Counted from the first letter of the stretch, positions 7,832 through 17,086 are shown. The stretch is DNA of 64,000 nucleotides from Streptomyces rubiginosohelvolus (GCF_014649875.1 NZ_BMTW01000014.1:1-64000); one strand, 5' to 3'. A program made the numbers and translations. Notes: generated from the sequence alone by a model not told the origin.

Positions 7832-9448
7832 ATGTCGGAACGACCCTCGCAGCGCACGCCCAACCGCCGACTCGCCTCACTCATCGCGGAAGCCGGGTTC
7901 TCCCACGCGGGCCTCGCCCGCCGGGTCGACCAGCTCGGCCTCGAACACGGCCTCGACCTGCGGTACGACAAGACCTCGGTCACCCGCTGGCTGCGGGGAC
8001 AGCAGCCGCGCGGCACCACCCCCGCGCTGATCGCCGAGGTGTTCACCCGGCGGCTCGGCCGACGGCTCTCCGCGCAGGACCTCGGGCTCGACGCCTGCGC
8101 CCCCGTCTACGCGGGACTGGAGTTCGCGGCCACCCCCGCTGAGGCCGTCGACATCGTCAGCGGCCTGTGGCGCAAGGACTCCGGTACGCACACGGAGCTG
8201 CGAAAGATCGCCTTCACGCCCGCCGGACTCGTCGTCCCCAGCCGCGACTGGCTGATCGGCCGGGCCGACGAATGGGTGGCCCGGGACGGCGGGGCCGCCC
8301 GCCGCGCCGGGGGAGAGGCCGGGGGCGTCGCCGCGGGGCGCATGGACCCGGGACGTACGGACGGGGCATCGCGCACAGAGGCCCGCACCCTGGCACGACC
8401 TCCCGCCGGACCGCACCGGCCCACCCCGTCGGGGCCCGCCGCCACGCACCCGCCCGCCACGCACCCGCCCGCCGCCGGGGCGCACCCCGGGGCCGGTGCG
8501 CTGCCCGTGGTCCCGCGCCAGCGCCAGACGGACCGCGGCCCCGGCCAGCGGGTCGGCACGGGGGACGTCGCCGCGCTGCGCTCGGTCGGCGAGCTCTTCC
8601 GCACCCTGGACCACGCCTACGGCGGCGGGCACGCCCGGCAGGCCCTCGTCCGGTATCTGGAGCACGAGGCCGAGCCGATGCTCCGGGGCACGTACGGCGA
8701 GACGACCGGGCGGCGGCTGTTCGCCGCGGTCGCCGACCTGACCCGGCTGGCCGGCTGGACCTCGTACGACATCGCCGCCCACGGCCTCGCCCAGCGGTAT
8801 TTCGTCCAGGCGCTCCGGCTCGCCCAGGCCGCCGGGGACCGCGGTTACGGCGCCTACGTGCTGCTCACGATGAGCCGCCAGGCGGTCTACCTCGGGCACG
8901 GCAGGGAAGCCGTCCAGCTCGCCCGCGTCGCCCAGCAGGGCATCGGCTCGGCCGCCCCGCCCCTCGTCCAGGCACTGCTGCACGCCGTCGAGGCGCGCGG
9001 CCACGCGGTGCTCGGCGAGGCCCGCTCCTGCACCGCCGCGCTGACCCGCGCCGAACACGCCCTGGAGACCGCGCGCCCCGGCGACGAGGCGCCGCACTGG
9101 GCCCGCACCTTCGACGAGGCGCAGCTCGCCGACGAGCTGGGCCACTGCCACCGCGACCTCCAGCAGTACCGGGCCGCCGCCCAGCACGCCGAGCGGTCGC
9201 TCGCGCTGCGCGCCCCGGCGTACGCCCGCAGCAGGCTGTTCTGCCGGGTGGTCCTCGCCTCGGCCCGTCTCGGGCTCGGCGAGCTGGAGCAGGCCTGCCA
9301 GCTCGGTGCGGAGGCGGCCCAGCAGGCGGCCGAGATGCGCTCGGTGCGCGCCACGGAGTACGTCCGCGCCTTCGAGCGCAGCCTGGAGCCGTACCGGGAC
9401 GCGGTCGCCGTACGCGGCTACCGCGACCGGGTCGCGGCCCTCGGCTGA
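7832..9448 (+). CDS. Transcriptional regulator with N-terminal HTH and TPR-like repeats
   Basis: The 538-residue protein begins with a helix-turn-helix-like segment (residues about 8-80, including SHAGLARRVDQLG and TSVTRWLRGQQPRG). A proline/alanine/histidine-rich linker at about 170-235 (GPAATHPPATHPPAAGAHPG) is followed by a long alpha-helical region of TPR-like repeats (for example RYFVQALRLAQAAGDRGYGAYVLL and QYRAAAQHAERSLALR). This is the arrangement of the NsdA-type regulators of Streptomyces development and antibiotic production, though I cannot say whether it is that orthologue. ATG 7832 is chosen; GCAGGAGACC lies about 14 bases before it. It is divergent from lipB. Confidence 0.8.
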   Translation: MSERPSQRTPNRRLASLIAEAGFSHAGLARRVDQLGLEHGLDLRYDKTSVTRWLRGQQPRGTTPALIAEVFTRRLGRRLSAQDLGLDACAPVYAGLEFAATPAEAVDIVSGLWRKDSGTHTELRKIAFTPAGLVVPSRDWLIGRADEWVARDGGAARRAGGEAGGVAAGRMDPGRTDGASRTEARTLARPPAGPHRPTPSGPAATHPPATHPPAAGAHPGAGALPVVPRQRQTDRGPGQRVGTGDVAALRSVGELFRTLDHAYGGGHARQALVRYLEHEAEPMLRGTYGETTGRRLFAAVADLTRLAGWTSYDIAAHGLAQRYFVQALRLAQAAGDRGYGAYVLLTMSRQAVYLGHGREAVQLARVAQQGIGSAAPPLVQALLHAVEARGHAVLGEARSCTAALTRAEHALETARPGDEAPHWARTFDEAQLADELGHCHRDLQQYRAAAQHAERSLALRAPAYARSRLFCRVVLASARLGLGELEQACQLGAEAAQQAAEMRSVRATEYVRAFERSLEPYRDAVAVRGYRDRVAALG

Positions 9449-9477
9449 GCCCGCAGAGGCCGGGCGGGACGAGCGAC

Positions 9478-9495
9478 ACGGGCCCCGGGGCCCGT
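9478..9495. terminator. 18-bp perfect palindrome between convergent genes
   Basis: ACGGGCCCC is followed directly by its complement. It lies 29 bases past the TPR regulator stop and 38 bases past the oxidoreductase stop on the other strand. It is short but GC-only, so it may act as a bidirectional terminator. Confidence 0.5.
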
Positions 9496-9533
9496 ACGGC
9501 GACCGCGTCACGCCGCCTCCGGCAGCCCCGGCC

Positions 9534-10976
9534 TCATGCGGCCCGGGGCAGGCCACCCTCGTACGCGCCCCGGACGCCCAGGTCCGTGAGGATCGCCCCG
9601 GCCGCCCGGCGGCCCGAGTGCAGCGCGCCCTGGACCGTGCTCGTGTCGCGGTGGTCGCCGCAGACGTACAGCCCGGCCAGCACCCGCACCGGGCGGCGCG
9701 GATCGTGCGGGGCCTCCATCGCGGGCACCGCCTCCGGGTCGTGATGGGCCGCCAGCAGCTCCCAGCCGTCCGTCGGTACGCCGTACAGCGCCGCCAGATG
9801 CGTCCGCACCGACCGGTCCAGGTCCGGCGGCGGGGTCCCGAGCACCGTGGAGGTGATCAGCGTCCGGCCCTCCGGCGCGCGCGAGGGGTCGACCTCGCTC
9901 ATCACCGAGGTGTACGCCACCGGGCCCGACCGGTCGCCGTCCAGCACCAGCGACCTGCCCGTGGGCGGCGGGGCGGGCGCGGTGTGGTGAAGGACCGTCA
10001 CCGGGCGGAAGGACGGCACCCGCAGCCCGGGCAGCAGCTCCGCCGCGGCCCCCGCTCCGGTCGCCAGCAGCAGGGAGCGGCACCCCAGTTCGCCGTGCTC
10101 CTTGGTGCGTACGGAGGTGATGTCGGCGGCCGTCACATGCACCCCGGTCCGGACCGTGCCCGGTGGCAGCGCGGCCGCCAGCAGCTCCGGCAGCGCCGCC
10201 GATCCGCCCGCGGGTACGCACAGGCCGCCGCGCGCGTAGTCCCGCAGCGCCAGATCGGCGGACCGGCTCGACGTGGTCAGGGCGGGGTCGCTGAGCAGCG
10301 CGGCCAGCAGCGGGCGCAGGATGCCGTCCACCGTGCGGCCGGGCAGCCCCACCCCGGCCAGGGCGTCGGCGGCCGTTCGCTCCGGGCGGGCCAGCAGCCG
10401 GGCCTCCGGAATCAGAGCCAGCCGGTGGAGCGCCGCGCCCAGCCGGGCCCGGTCGATCGCGCCGGTCACCACGCCGCCCCGGCCGCCACCGCGCGCCGGA
10501 GTGCCGATCTCGTGCCCGTACACGCCCTGCGCCGAACCGGCGGCGCCGGAGGCCGCAGGAGCCCCGGCAGCCGCGGAACCCCGGACTACGCGGGGCGTGC
10601 GCGGGGCGCGGTGGGCCCAGGGGGCGCTCGATCGGGTGCGTGCCGCCTTGAGTGCGCCCCTCGCGCTCCGTATGTCGCCGGTGAGATGGCGACGCCCCTC
10701 GCTGTGGACCAGGACCCCCGGTGCGAACTCCCGCAGCTCCGGGGCGCCGAGCCCCGGGGTGCCGGTCAGCTCGGGCCAGGAGGTGCAGAGCAGCGGGCCG
10801 AGGCGGTCGAGCCGGAAGCCGTCCACCGCGTCGGTGGCGAGCCGGCCGCCCACCCGGGGCGCGGCCTCCAGAACACTGACGCCGAGCCCCGCCCCGGTCA
10901 GCAGATGGGCCGCTGACAGGCCGGCTATTCCGGCCCCGATGATGATCACGTCTGCGTGATGTGCCGTGCTGCGCAC
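9534..10976 (-). CDS. FAD-dependent amine-oxidase/protoporphyrinogen-oxidase-like protein
   Basis: From GTG 10976 (preceded by GGGGAGGGG) the protein has 480 residues. A dinucleotide-binding loop at the N-terminus (VIIIGAGIAGLSAAHLL) leads into EAAPRVGGRLATD, the second FAD contact of the flavin monoamine oxidase family. The C-terminal motif LYVCGDHRDTSTVQGALHSG closes the FAD site. An alanine/arginine-rich insertion of about 60 residues near residues 100-165 is poorly conserved in type. Family members oxidise amines, carotenoid precursors or porphyrinogens; the substrate here is unknown. It is transcribed away from the divergent regulator region and lies 160 bases upstream of nothing obviously linked. 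Confidence 0.85.
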   Translation of the reverse strand: MRSTAHHADVIIIGAGIAGLSAAHLLTGAGLGVSVLEAAPRVGGRLATDAVDGFRLDRLGPLLCTSWPELTGTPGLGAPELREFAPGVLVHSEGRRHLTGDIRSARGALKAARTRSSAPWAHRAPRTPRVVRGSAAAGAPAASGAAGSAQGVYGHEIGTPARGGGRGGVVTGAIDRARLGAALHRLALIPEARLLARPERTAADALAGVGLPGRTVDGILRPLLAALLSDPALTTSSRSADLALRDYARGGLCVPAGGSAALPELLAAALPPGTVRTGVHVTAADITSVRTKEHGELGCRSLLLATGAGAAAELLPGLRVPSFRPVTVLHHTAPAPPPTGRSLVLDGDRSGPVAYTSVMSEVDPSRAPEGRTLITSTVLGTPPPDLDRSVRTHLAALYGVPTDGWELLAAHHDPEAVPAMEAPHDPRRPVRVLAGLYVCGDHRDTSTVQGALHSGRRAAGAILTDLGVRGAYEGGLPRAA

Positions 10977-11136
10977 GTGCCCCTCCCCGAGTCGGTGCGA
11001 CTGGTGGGGGGTTCTTGCCCCCAACAGGTCCCCGGAAAGCCGGAGTTCGCATCGAGGCTAGGAGGATGGCTGATACTGGGTCAGACGCGCGCCGGGGAGC
11101 ACCGGGGCACGGGGTCGCACACGCGCCCCGCCCCGC

Positions 11137-12036
11137 TCACCGCAGTGCGGCGCGGATCGCCCCGTCGATGTCGGGGAAGGCGAACGAGAAGCCGGAGTCC
11201 AGCAGCTTCGCCGGGATCACCCGCTGACTGCCCAGCACGTCCTCCGCGAACTCCCCGAGCACCAGCTTCAGCGCGGGCGCCGGCGCGGGGAACAGCGTGG
11301 GACGGCGCAGTACCCGGCCCATCGCTGCGGTCACCTCGGCATTGGTTACCGGCCTCGGCCCGGTCAGGTTCACCGGCCCGGTCAGCGACTCCGTGTCCAG
11401 GATGTGGCGCAGCGCCGCGACATGGTCGTGCAGGGCGATGAAGCTCCAGTACTGGCGGCCGCTGCCCAGCTTCCCGCCGAGCCCCGCCTTGAACAGCGGG
11501 AAGAGCCGCCCCCAGGCACCGCCCTCGCGGCCGACGACCAGTCCGGTCCGGGCGTGCACGGTGCGTACCCCCGCCTCCTCGGCGGCGGCGGTGGCCGCCT
11601 CCCACTCCTCGCAGACCGACGGCAGGAACCCGTCCCCGGGCGGCGCGCCCTCGTCCACCGGGGAGCTCCCCGTGTCGCCGTAGAAGCCGATGGCGGACCC
11701 GGAGAGCAGGACCCGGGGCGGGGTGTCGAGCGAGGCGACGGCCTCGGCGACGGCGGCGGTTCCCAGGACCCGGCTGTCCCGGATCTCCCGCTTGTACTCC
11801 TCGGTCCAGCGGTGGTCGCCCACGCCTGCCCCCGCCAGATGCACGACCGCGTCGCAGCCCACGAGGCCGGCCACGTCCACGTAACCCCGCTGGGGGTCCC
11901 ACTCGACCTCGTCGCCGGTTCTGGCGGGCCGGCGCACCAGGCGGGCCACCTCGTGCCCGTCGGCGCGCAGCGAGCGCACCAGCGCCGCTCCGATGAGTCC
12001 GGACGATCCGCTGACGGCGATACGGGAGCTCGGCAT
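11137..12036 (-). CDS. TIGR01777 family epimerase (SDR39U1-like)
   Basis: The 299-residue extended-SDR protein opens with SRIAVSGSSGLIGAALVRSL, a glycine-rich NAD(P)-binding loop of the TIGR01777 type. Further family segments are VVHLAGAGVGDHRW, LLSGSAIGFYGDTG, WEAATAAAEEAGVRTVHARTGLV, and the C-terminal DUF1731 region (GPVNLTGPRPVTNAEV and LLDSGFSFAFPDIDGAIR). The YxxxK catalytic pair typical of active SDRs is not evident, as is usual in this group, so true epimerase activity is uncertain. The start could also be the ATG 18 bases upstream (MGQDGPMPSS). It is divergent from the GNAT gene at 12100. Confidence 0.9.
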   Translation of the reverse strand: MPSSRIAVSGSSGLIGAALVRSLRADGHEVARLVRRPARTGDEVEWDPQRGYVDVAGLVGCDAVVHLAGAGVGDHRWTEEYKREIRDSRVLGTAAVAEAVASLDTPPRVLLSGSAIGFYGDTGSSPVDEGAPPGDGFLPSVCEEWEAATAAAEEAGVRTVHARTGLVVGREGGAWGRLFPLFKAGLGGKLGSGRQYWSFIALHDHVAALRHILDTESLTGPVNLTGPRPVTNAEVTAAMGRVLRRPTLFPAPAPALKLVLGEFAEDVLGSQRVIPAKLLDSGFSFAFPDIDGAIRAALR

Positions 12037-12099
12037 GGGCCCATCCTGCCCCATCAAACGCCTCGAACACCGGGAACACCCCATGACACAGTGACCCCC

Positions 12100-12621
12100 A
12101 TGGCCGCACTCGCACTCCGCCCCGTCCGCCCCGCCGTACCCGCCGACGACGACGCGCTCGCCGAGCTCGACCGGTCCACCTGGTCGACGCTGCACGCGGT
12201 CCTGCCGAGGCCGGTGCCTCCGTACGAGCCCTTCTTCGACGAGGGGCACGGGCCGGAGGACTTCCTCGTGGTGGAGGCACAGACGCCGGACGGTCAGGTG
12301 GGCATCGCCGGGTACATCCGGCTCGTCCCGCCCACCCCGCTCGCCTCCAACGCCCACGTCCGCCAGATAAAGGGGCTCGCCGTGGCGACCTGGGCGCGCG
12401 GGGCCGGGGTCGGGCGGACCCTGCTGCGGGCCGCGTTCGCCGAGGCCCGCCGCCAGGGCGCCAACCGGATCACGCTGCGGGTGCTCGGCCACAACACGCC
12501 CGCCCGCGCGCTGTACGCCGCCGAGGGCTTCGCCGTCGAAGGGGTGCTGCCCGGGGAGTTCTTCCTGAACGGGCGTTACGTCGACGACGTCTGCATGGGC
12601 CGCTCGCTCGGCCCCGCCTGA
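12100..12621 (+). CDS. GNAT family N-acetyltransferase
   Basis: The 173-residue protein carries the acetyl-CoA-binding A motif (QIKGLAVATWARGAGVGRTLLRAAFAEARRQG), followed by ITLRVLGHNTPARALYAAEGFAVEG, the C-terminal strand-helix of GNAT enzymes. The acceptor is unknown. There is no clear ribosome binding site, and a GTG nine bases upstream could also serve, so translation may be leaderless. Its stop is only ten bases from the convergent stop of the DUF4240 gene. Confidence 0.88.
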   Translation: MAALALRPVRPAVPADDDALAELDRSTWSTLHAVLPRPVPPYEPFFDEGHGPEDFLVVEAQTPDGQVGIAGYIRLVPPTPLASNAHVRQIKGLAVATWARGAGVGRTLLRAAFAEARRQGANRITLRVLGHNTPARALYAAEGFAVEGVLPGEFFLNGRYVDDVCMGRSLGPA

Positions 12622-12631
12622 GCGCCGGTCG

Positions 12632-13153
12632 TCACCGCGGCCCGAAGCGGTCCCACAGCTCGGGGAAGCGGGCGGCGAGCGCCTCCTCGTCCTCGAAGTC
12701 GACGGGCGAGCCCAGCGGCTCGGCGGGCTGCGGCGGAAGCCCCAGGTCCGGCGCGACCACCCCGGTGAGCTGCTCGTACGCCTCGTCGGCCGCGTAGCCC
12801 AGGTCCTCGCCGTCCCCGTCGATCTCCTCGTCGAAGTCGTCCAGCAGCTCCGCCAGGGCGTCCGGATCGTGCAGCGCCCCCTCGAAGACCTCCCGGCCCT
12901 GGCCGATCAGCCAGCAGCGGAAGTAGTCGAACGCGTCGTCGCTCGCCCCGCCCAGGAGCACCGCCGCGGCCCCCCACAGGTCCCAGGCGTAGGCGCGGTT
13001 GTAGCGGGCCTCGAAGTGCCGGGCGAAGTCCAGCACGGAATCGGGATCGAGCTGCGTCAGCCGTTCCACCAGCAGGTCGGCGTGGTCCTCGGGGTCGCCG
13101 TCGGCGGCCTCGCGAGTGCTGTCGATGATCTCCCAGAATTCCGTTTCGTCCAT
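12632..13153 (-). CDS. DUF4240 domain protein
   Basis: The 173-residue acidic protein starts MDETEFWEIIDSTREAADGD, the hallmark beginning of the DUF4240 family, and continues with LLVERLTQLDPDSVLDFARHFEARYNRAYAWDLWGAAAVLLGG and FDYFRCWLIGQGREVFEGAL. It has no membrane segment or signal peptide. The family's function is unknown; in other genomes members resemble toxin-immunity proteins, but no toxin gene is beside it here. The frame is open further upstream; ATG 13153 was chosen because the family signature starts there. Confidence 0.86.
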   Translation of the reverse strand: MDETEFWEIIDSTREAADGDPEDHADLLVERLTQLDPDSVLDFARHFEARYNRAYAWDLWGAAAVLLGGASDDAFDYFRCWLIGQGREVFEGALHDPDALAELLDDFDEEIDGDGEDLGYAADEAYEQLTGVVAPDLGLPPQPAEPLGSPVDFEDEEALAARFPELWDRFGPR

Positions 13154-13215
13154 CACGGGTCCAGCATCCAGCCTGCCGGGGGCTCCCGCACGCGCAGACA
13201 CCGAATTGAAGCCTT

Positions 13216-14199
13216 TCAGCGATACAACTCGCGCAGGCGTTCGGCCGCTTCGGTGAACCGCGCCCGCAGCTCCTCGGGCGCCACCACCTCCAACTCGGGT
13301 CCCAGCGCCAGCAGCTGGCCGTACGCCACATCCAGGGATTCCACCGGCAGCGTAAGCGTCCGCCACCCGTCCGGGCCCGGCTCCGAGGCCTGTGCGAGCG
13401 CCGCCGCGGCCGCCGCCCGGTCACCGGCGTACGCGAGCATCCGCCCGCCGCGCTCGGACACCCGTACGGTCACCTCGGTACGCAGCAGGGACCGGGCGAA
13501 ACCGGCGGCCCGCTCCGCCCAGAACCCGGGCAGGTCGAAGCTCTCGTCCCGCTCGAAGCGCTCGTCGGCCGCCTCCACGGCGGTGAAGCGGTCGATCCGG
13601 TAGACCCGGAAGTCCTCGCCCGCCCGGGCGCAGAGATACCAGACACCTGCCTTGAGGACGAGACCGTACGGAGCGAGCTCCCGCGCCACCTCCGTACCGG
13701 CGTGGTCGCGGCCCCCGCCCCGGCGGTAGCGGACCCGCAGCAGCCGGTCGTCCCAGACCGCGTCGGCGATCGCGGGCAGCAGTTCCGGGGTCTCCGGCTC
13801 GTGGTACCAGGAGGGCGCGTCCAGGTGGAAGCGGCGGGCGGCGGAGGACGAGGCGTCGCGCAGGGAGGGCATGAGCGCCGCCGACACCTTGAGACGGGCG
13901 GCCGACGCCGCGTCCTCCAGGCCCATCTCGCGCAGCGCCGCGGGCAGCCCGGAGAGGAACAGTGCCTCCGCCTCGTCCCGGGCGAGACCGGTCAGCCGGG
14001 TGCGGTAGCCGCCGACGAGCCGGTATCCGCCGGCCCGGCCGCGCTCCGCGTACACCGGGACGCCCGCGTCGGACAGGGCCTGCGCGTCCCGGGTGACCGT
14101 ACGCTCCGACACCTCCAGCTCGGCCGCCAGCTCGGCGGCGGTCATCGCGGGGCGGGCCTGCAGGAGCAGCACCATCTTGATCAGCCGGGCAGCGCGCAT
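13216..14199 (-). CDS. WYL-domain transcriptional regulator (DeoR-type HTH)
   Basis: The 327-residue protein has an N-terminal winged helix (MRAARLIKMVLLLQAR, then MTAAELAAELEVSERTVTRDAQALSDAGVPVYAERGRAGGYRL), a middle helical region, and a WYL domain (RELAPYGLVLKAGVWYLCARAGEDFRVYRIDRF) followed by the WCX extension. WYL domains bind nucleic acids or small ligands and control DNA-damage, defence and metabolic genes. No defence or nuclease genes are adjacent, so a stand-alone metabolic regulator is the simpler reading. Start ATG 14199 is chosen because the family starts there; a longer in-frame extension exists. Confidence 0.9.
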   Translation of the reverse strand: MRAARLIKMVLLLQARPAMTAAELAAELEVSERTVTRDAQALSDAGVPVYAERGRAGGYRLVGGYRTRLTGLARDEAEALFLSGLPAALREMGLEDAASAARLKVSAALMPSLRDASSSAARRFHLDAPSWYHEPETPELLPAIADAVWDDRLLRVRYRRGGGRDHAGTEVARELAPYGLVLKAGVWYLCARAGEDFRVYRIDRFTAVEAADERFERDESFDLPGFWAERAAGFARSLLRTEVTVRVSERGGRMLAYAGDRAAAAAALAQASEPGPDGWRTLTLPVESLDVAYGQLLALGPELEVVAPEELRARFTEAAERLRELYR

Positions 14200-14224
14200 G
14201 AGCCCATTGTGACGGCGGCGAAAA

Positions 14225-14280
14225 CCCCCGGCCGCCGGGGCGGAAGCGCTGTCGGGCACTTCCGCCCCGGCGACCGGGGG
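14225..14280 (-). terminator. Terminator downstream of aceE
   Basis: A 12-base stem (CCGGGGCGGAAG at 14235-14246, complement at 14259-14270) is extended by outer CCCCCGG/CCGGGGG arms. It begins 19 bases beyond the aceE stop on the minus strand and separates aceE from the WYL regulator. Confidence 0.78.
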
Positions 14281-14298
14281 TCAGGTCACGCCGACGGC

Positions 14299-16971
14299 TC
14301 AGAGGCCGTAGCGCTCCCGGGCCTCCTTGACCGCCGAGGCCGGGACCTCGCCGCGCTTGGCGAGCTGGGCCAGCGAGGCCACCACGATCGACTGCGCGTC
14401 GACGCCGAAGTGGCGGCGGGCCGCGTCGCGGGTGTCGGAGAGGCCGAAACCGTCCGTGCCGAGCGAGGACCAGTCCTGCTCCACCCACTGGCTGATCTGG
14501 TCCGGGACCTGGCGCATCCAGTCGCTGACCGCGAGCACCGGGCCCGGCGCGCCGGAGAGCGCCTGCGTCACGTACGGGACCTGCACCTCACCGCGGAGCA
14601 GCGCCTCGTCGGCCTCCAGCGCGTCGCGGCGCAGCTCGCCCCACGAGGTGGCGGACCAGACGTCGGCCGTGACACCCCAGTCGGCGGCCAGCAACTCCTG
14701 GGCCTCCAGGGCCCAGTGGATCGCCGTACCGGAGGCCAGCAGCTGGAGACGCGGCGCGTCCGCCGTCGCGGGCGTGCCCTCCTTGAAGCGGTACAGGCCC
14801 TTGACGATGCCCTCCTCGACGCCCTCGGGCATCGCGGGCTGGGGTTTCGGCTCGTTGTAGACCGTCAGGTAGTAGAAGACGTCCTCGGCGTCGGGGCCGT
14901 ACATCCGGCGCAGACCGTCCTTGACGATCACCGCCACCTCGTACGCGAACGCCGGGTCGTAGTTGAGCGAGGCCGGGTTGGTGGCCGCGATCAGGTGCGA
15001 GTGGCCGTCCGCGTGCTGGAGGCCCTCACCCGTCAGGGTCGTCCGGCCCGCCGTGGCGCCGACGATGAAGCCCTTGCCGAGCTGGTCGGCGAGCTGCCAC
15101 ATCTGGTCGCCGGTCCGCTGCCAGCCGAACATCGAGTAGAAGATGTAGAACGGGATCATCGTCTCGCCGTGCGTCGCGTACGACGTGGCGGCGGCGATGA
15201 AGTCGGCCATGGCGCCGGCCTCGGTGATCCCCTCGTTGAGGATCTGGCCGTCCTTGGCCTCCTTGTAGTACATCAGCTGGTCGCGGTCGACCGGGTCGTA
15301 CGTCTGGCCCAGCGGCGAGTAGATACCGGCCGACGGGAACAGCGACTCCATACCGAAGGTACGGGCCTCGTCCGGGACGATCGGCACCCAGCGCTTGCCG
15401 GTCTCCTTGTCCCGCATCAGGTCCTTCACCAGGCGGACGAACGCCATGGTGGTGGCCATCTCCTGCTTGCCGGACCCCTTGTACAGGGCCTTGAACGCGC
15501 GCTCCTCGGGCTGCGGCAGCGGCGCCGAGGCGTGCAGCCGGCGGGCCGGGGCGGGGCCGCCGAGCGCGGCGCGGCGCTCCTGGAGGTAGCGGACCTCGGG
15601 GGAGTCGGCGCCGGGGTGGCCGTAGGGGACCAGACCGTCCTGGAAGGCGCTGTCGGGGATCGGGAGGCCGAGCAGCTCGCGCATGCCCTTGAACTCGTCG
15701 ATCGACAGCTTCTTCATCTGGTGGTTGGCGTTCTTGGACTCGAAGCCCTTGCCGAGCGTGTAGCCCTTGACCGTCTGGGCCAGGATCACGGTCGGCGCGC
15801 CCTTGTGCTCGACCGCCGCCTTGTACGCCGCGTAGACCTTGCGGGCCTCGTGGCCGCCGCGCGAGGTGTAGAAACACTCGGCGATCTTCGCGTCGGTGAG
15901 CAGTTTCGCCAGCTCGACGAGGGCGGGCTCGGTGCCGAAGAAGTGCTCGCGGATGTAGGCGACGTCGCGGGTGGCGTACGTCTGGAACTGCGCGTCCGGG
16001 ACCTCGCGCAGGCGGCGCAGCAGCGCACCCTGGGTGTCCAGCTGGAACAGCTCGTCCCAGGCGTTGCCCCAGAGCGTCTTGACGACGTTCCAGCCGGCTC
16101 CGCGGAACTGCGCCTCCAGCTCCTGGACCACGCGGAAGTTGGCGCGGACCGGGCCGTCGAGGCGCTGCAGGTTGCAGTTGATGACGAAGGTCAGGTTGTC
16201 GAGCTGCTCACGGGCCGCGAGGGCCAGGGCGGCGGTCGACTCGGGCTCGTCCATCTCGCCGTCGCCCAGGAACGCCCAGACGTGCGAGTTGGCGGTGTCC
16301 TTGATGGAGCGGTTGGCCAGATAGCGGTTGAAGCGCGCCTGGTAGATGGCCGAGAGCGGGCCGAGGCCCATCGACACGGTGGGGAACTCCCACAGCCAGG
16401 GCAGCCGCCGCGGGTGCGGGTAGGAGGGCAGGCCCTCGCCACCGGACTCCTGGCGGAAGTGGTCGAGCTGCTGCTCGCTCAGCCGCCCGTCGAGGAAGGC
16501 GCGGGCGTAGATGCCGGGGGAGGCGTGGCCCTGGATGTAGAGCTGGTCGCCGGAGCCGTCCCCCTCCTTGCCGCGGAAGAAGTGGTTGAAGCCGGTCTCG
16601 TAGAGCCAGGCCGCCGAGGCGAAGGTGGCGATGTGGCCGCCGACCCCGTACCGGGCGCCCCGGGTCACCATCGCGGCCGCGTTCCAGCGGTTCCACGCGG
16701 TGATCTTCGACTCCATCTCCAGGTCGCCGTCGAACGCGGGCTCGGCGGCGGTCGGGATGGTGTTGACGTAATCGGTCTCCAGCAGCTTGGGCAGCGCGAG
16801 ACCGGCGCCCTCGGCGTGCTGCAGCGAGCGGCGCATCAGGTACGCGGCGCGGTGCGGGCCGGCAGCCTTGGTGACGGCGTCGAGGGAGGCCGCCCATTCG
16901 GCGGTCTCCTCGGGGTCACGGTCCGGGAGCTGGTCGAGCTCGCTCGGAAGCTTTCCTACGGGGTCGGTCAT
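14299..16971 (-). CDS. aceE: Pyruvate dehydrogenase E1 component, homodimeric type
   Basis: The 890-residue E1 decarboxylates pyruvate and acetylates the E2 lipoyl group, using thiamine diphosphate. The thiamine-binding motif is visible as GDGEMDEPESTAALALAA and ends FVINCNLQRLDG. Other conserved blocks are HSHVGGH-like GVGGHIATFASAAW, QGHASPGIYARAFLDGR and GRTTLTGEGLQHADGHS, the central transketolase region. Length matches the E. coli AceE type, which actinobacteria use instead of the alpha2beta2 form. A GGAAGGCGG site precedes the ATG. The promoter at 17057-17086 carries a perfect palindrome, and a GntR/FCD regulator gene lies upstream on the same strand. Confidence 0.97.
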   Translation of the reverse strand: MTDPVGKLPSELDQLPDRDPEETAEWAASLDAVTKAAGPHRAAYLMRRSLQHAEGAGLALPKLLETDYVNTIPTAAEPAFDGDLEMESKITAWNRWNAAAMVTRGARYGVGGHIATFASAAWLYETGFNHFFRGKEGDGSGDQLYIQGHASPGIYARAFLDGRLSEQQLDHFRQESGGEGLPSYPHPRRLPWLWEFPTVSMGLGPLSAIYQARFNRYLANRSIKDTANSHVWAFLGDGEMDEPESTAALALAAREQLDNLTFVINCNLQRLDGPVRANFRVVQELEAQFRGAGWNVVKTLWGNAWDELFQLDTQGALLRRLREVPDAQFQTYATRDVAYIREHFFGTEPALVELAKLLTDAKIAECFYTSRGGHEARKVYAAYKAAVEHKGAPTVILAQTVKGYTLGKGFESKNANHQMKKLSIDEFKGMRELLGLPIPDSAFQDGLVPYGHPGADSPEVRYLQERRAALGGPAPARRLHASAPLPQPEERAFKALYKGSGKQEMATTMAFVRLVKDLMRDKETGKRWVPIVPDEARTFGMESLFPSAGIYSPLGQTYDPVDRDQLMYYKEAKDGQILNEGITEAGAMADFIAAATSYATHGETMIPFYIFYSMFGWQRTGDQMWQLADQLGKGFIVGATAGRTTLTGEGLQHADGHSHLIAATNPASLNYDPAFAYEVAVIVKDGLRRMYGPDAEDVFYYLTVYNEPKPQPAMPEGVEEGIVKGLYRFKEGTPATADAPRLQLLASGTAIHWALEAQELLAADWGVTADVWSATSWGELRRDALEADEALLRGEVQVPYVTQALSGAPGPVLAVSDWMRQVPDQISQWVEQDWSSLGTDGFGLSDTRDAARRHFGVDAQSIVVASLAQLAKRGEVPASAVKEARERYGL

Positions 16972-17056
16972 GATCGCCGCCTTCCGGAGAGGAGGGGGGT
17001 GGAGAAGGCTCTATCTGGCAGGACAGAGCGATGGGGCCGGTGGGCCCGCGAAATGA

Positions 17057-17086
17057 ACTGTAAGACGCTGATCGATGATCGATCAA
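17057..17086 (-). promoter_or_regulatory. aceE promoter with overlapping 17-bp palindromic operator
   Basis: On the minus strand TTGATC (17086-17081) is separated by 18 bases from TACAGT (17062-17057), a good vegetative-type promoter for Streptomyces, leaving a leader of about 80 bases to the aceE start. The palindrome TGATCGAT-N1-ATCGATCA at 17069-17085 covers the -35 element and most of the spacer. A protein bound there would block polymerase. The surrounding 17040-17165 is unusually AT-rich for this window. The binding protein is unknown; the adjacent GntR/FCD product is the obvious candidate. Confidence 0.68.

Noticed and set aside
12632..13153. DUF4240 protein as the immunity half of a toxin-immunity pair
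   Set aside because: No adjacent toxin-like gene; the neighbour is a WYL regulator and a GNAT enzyme.
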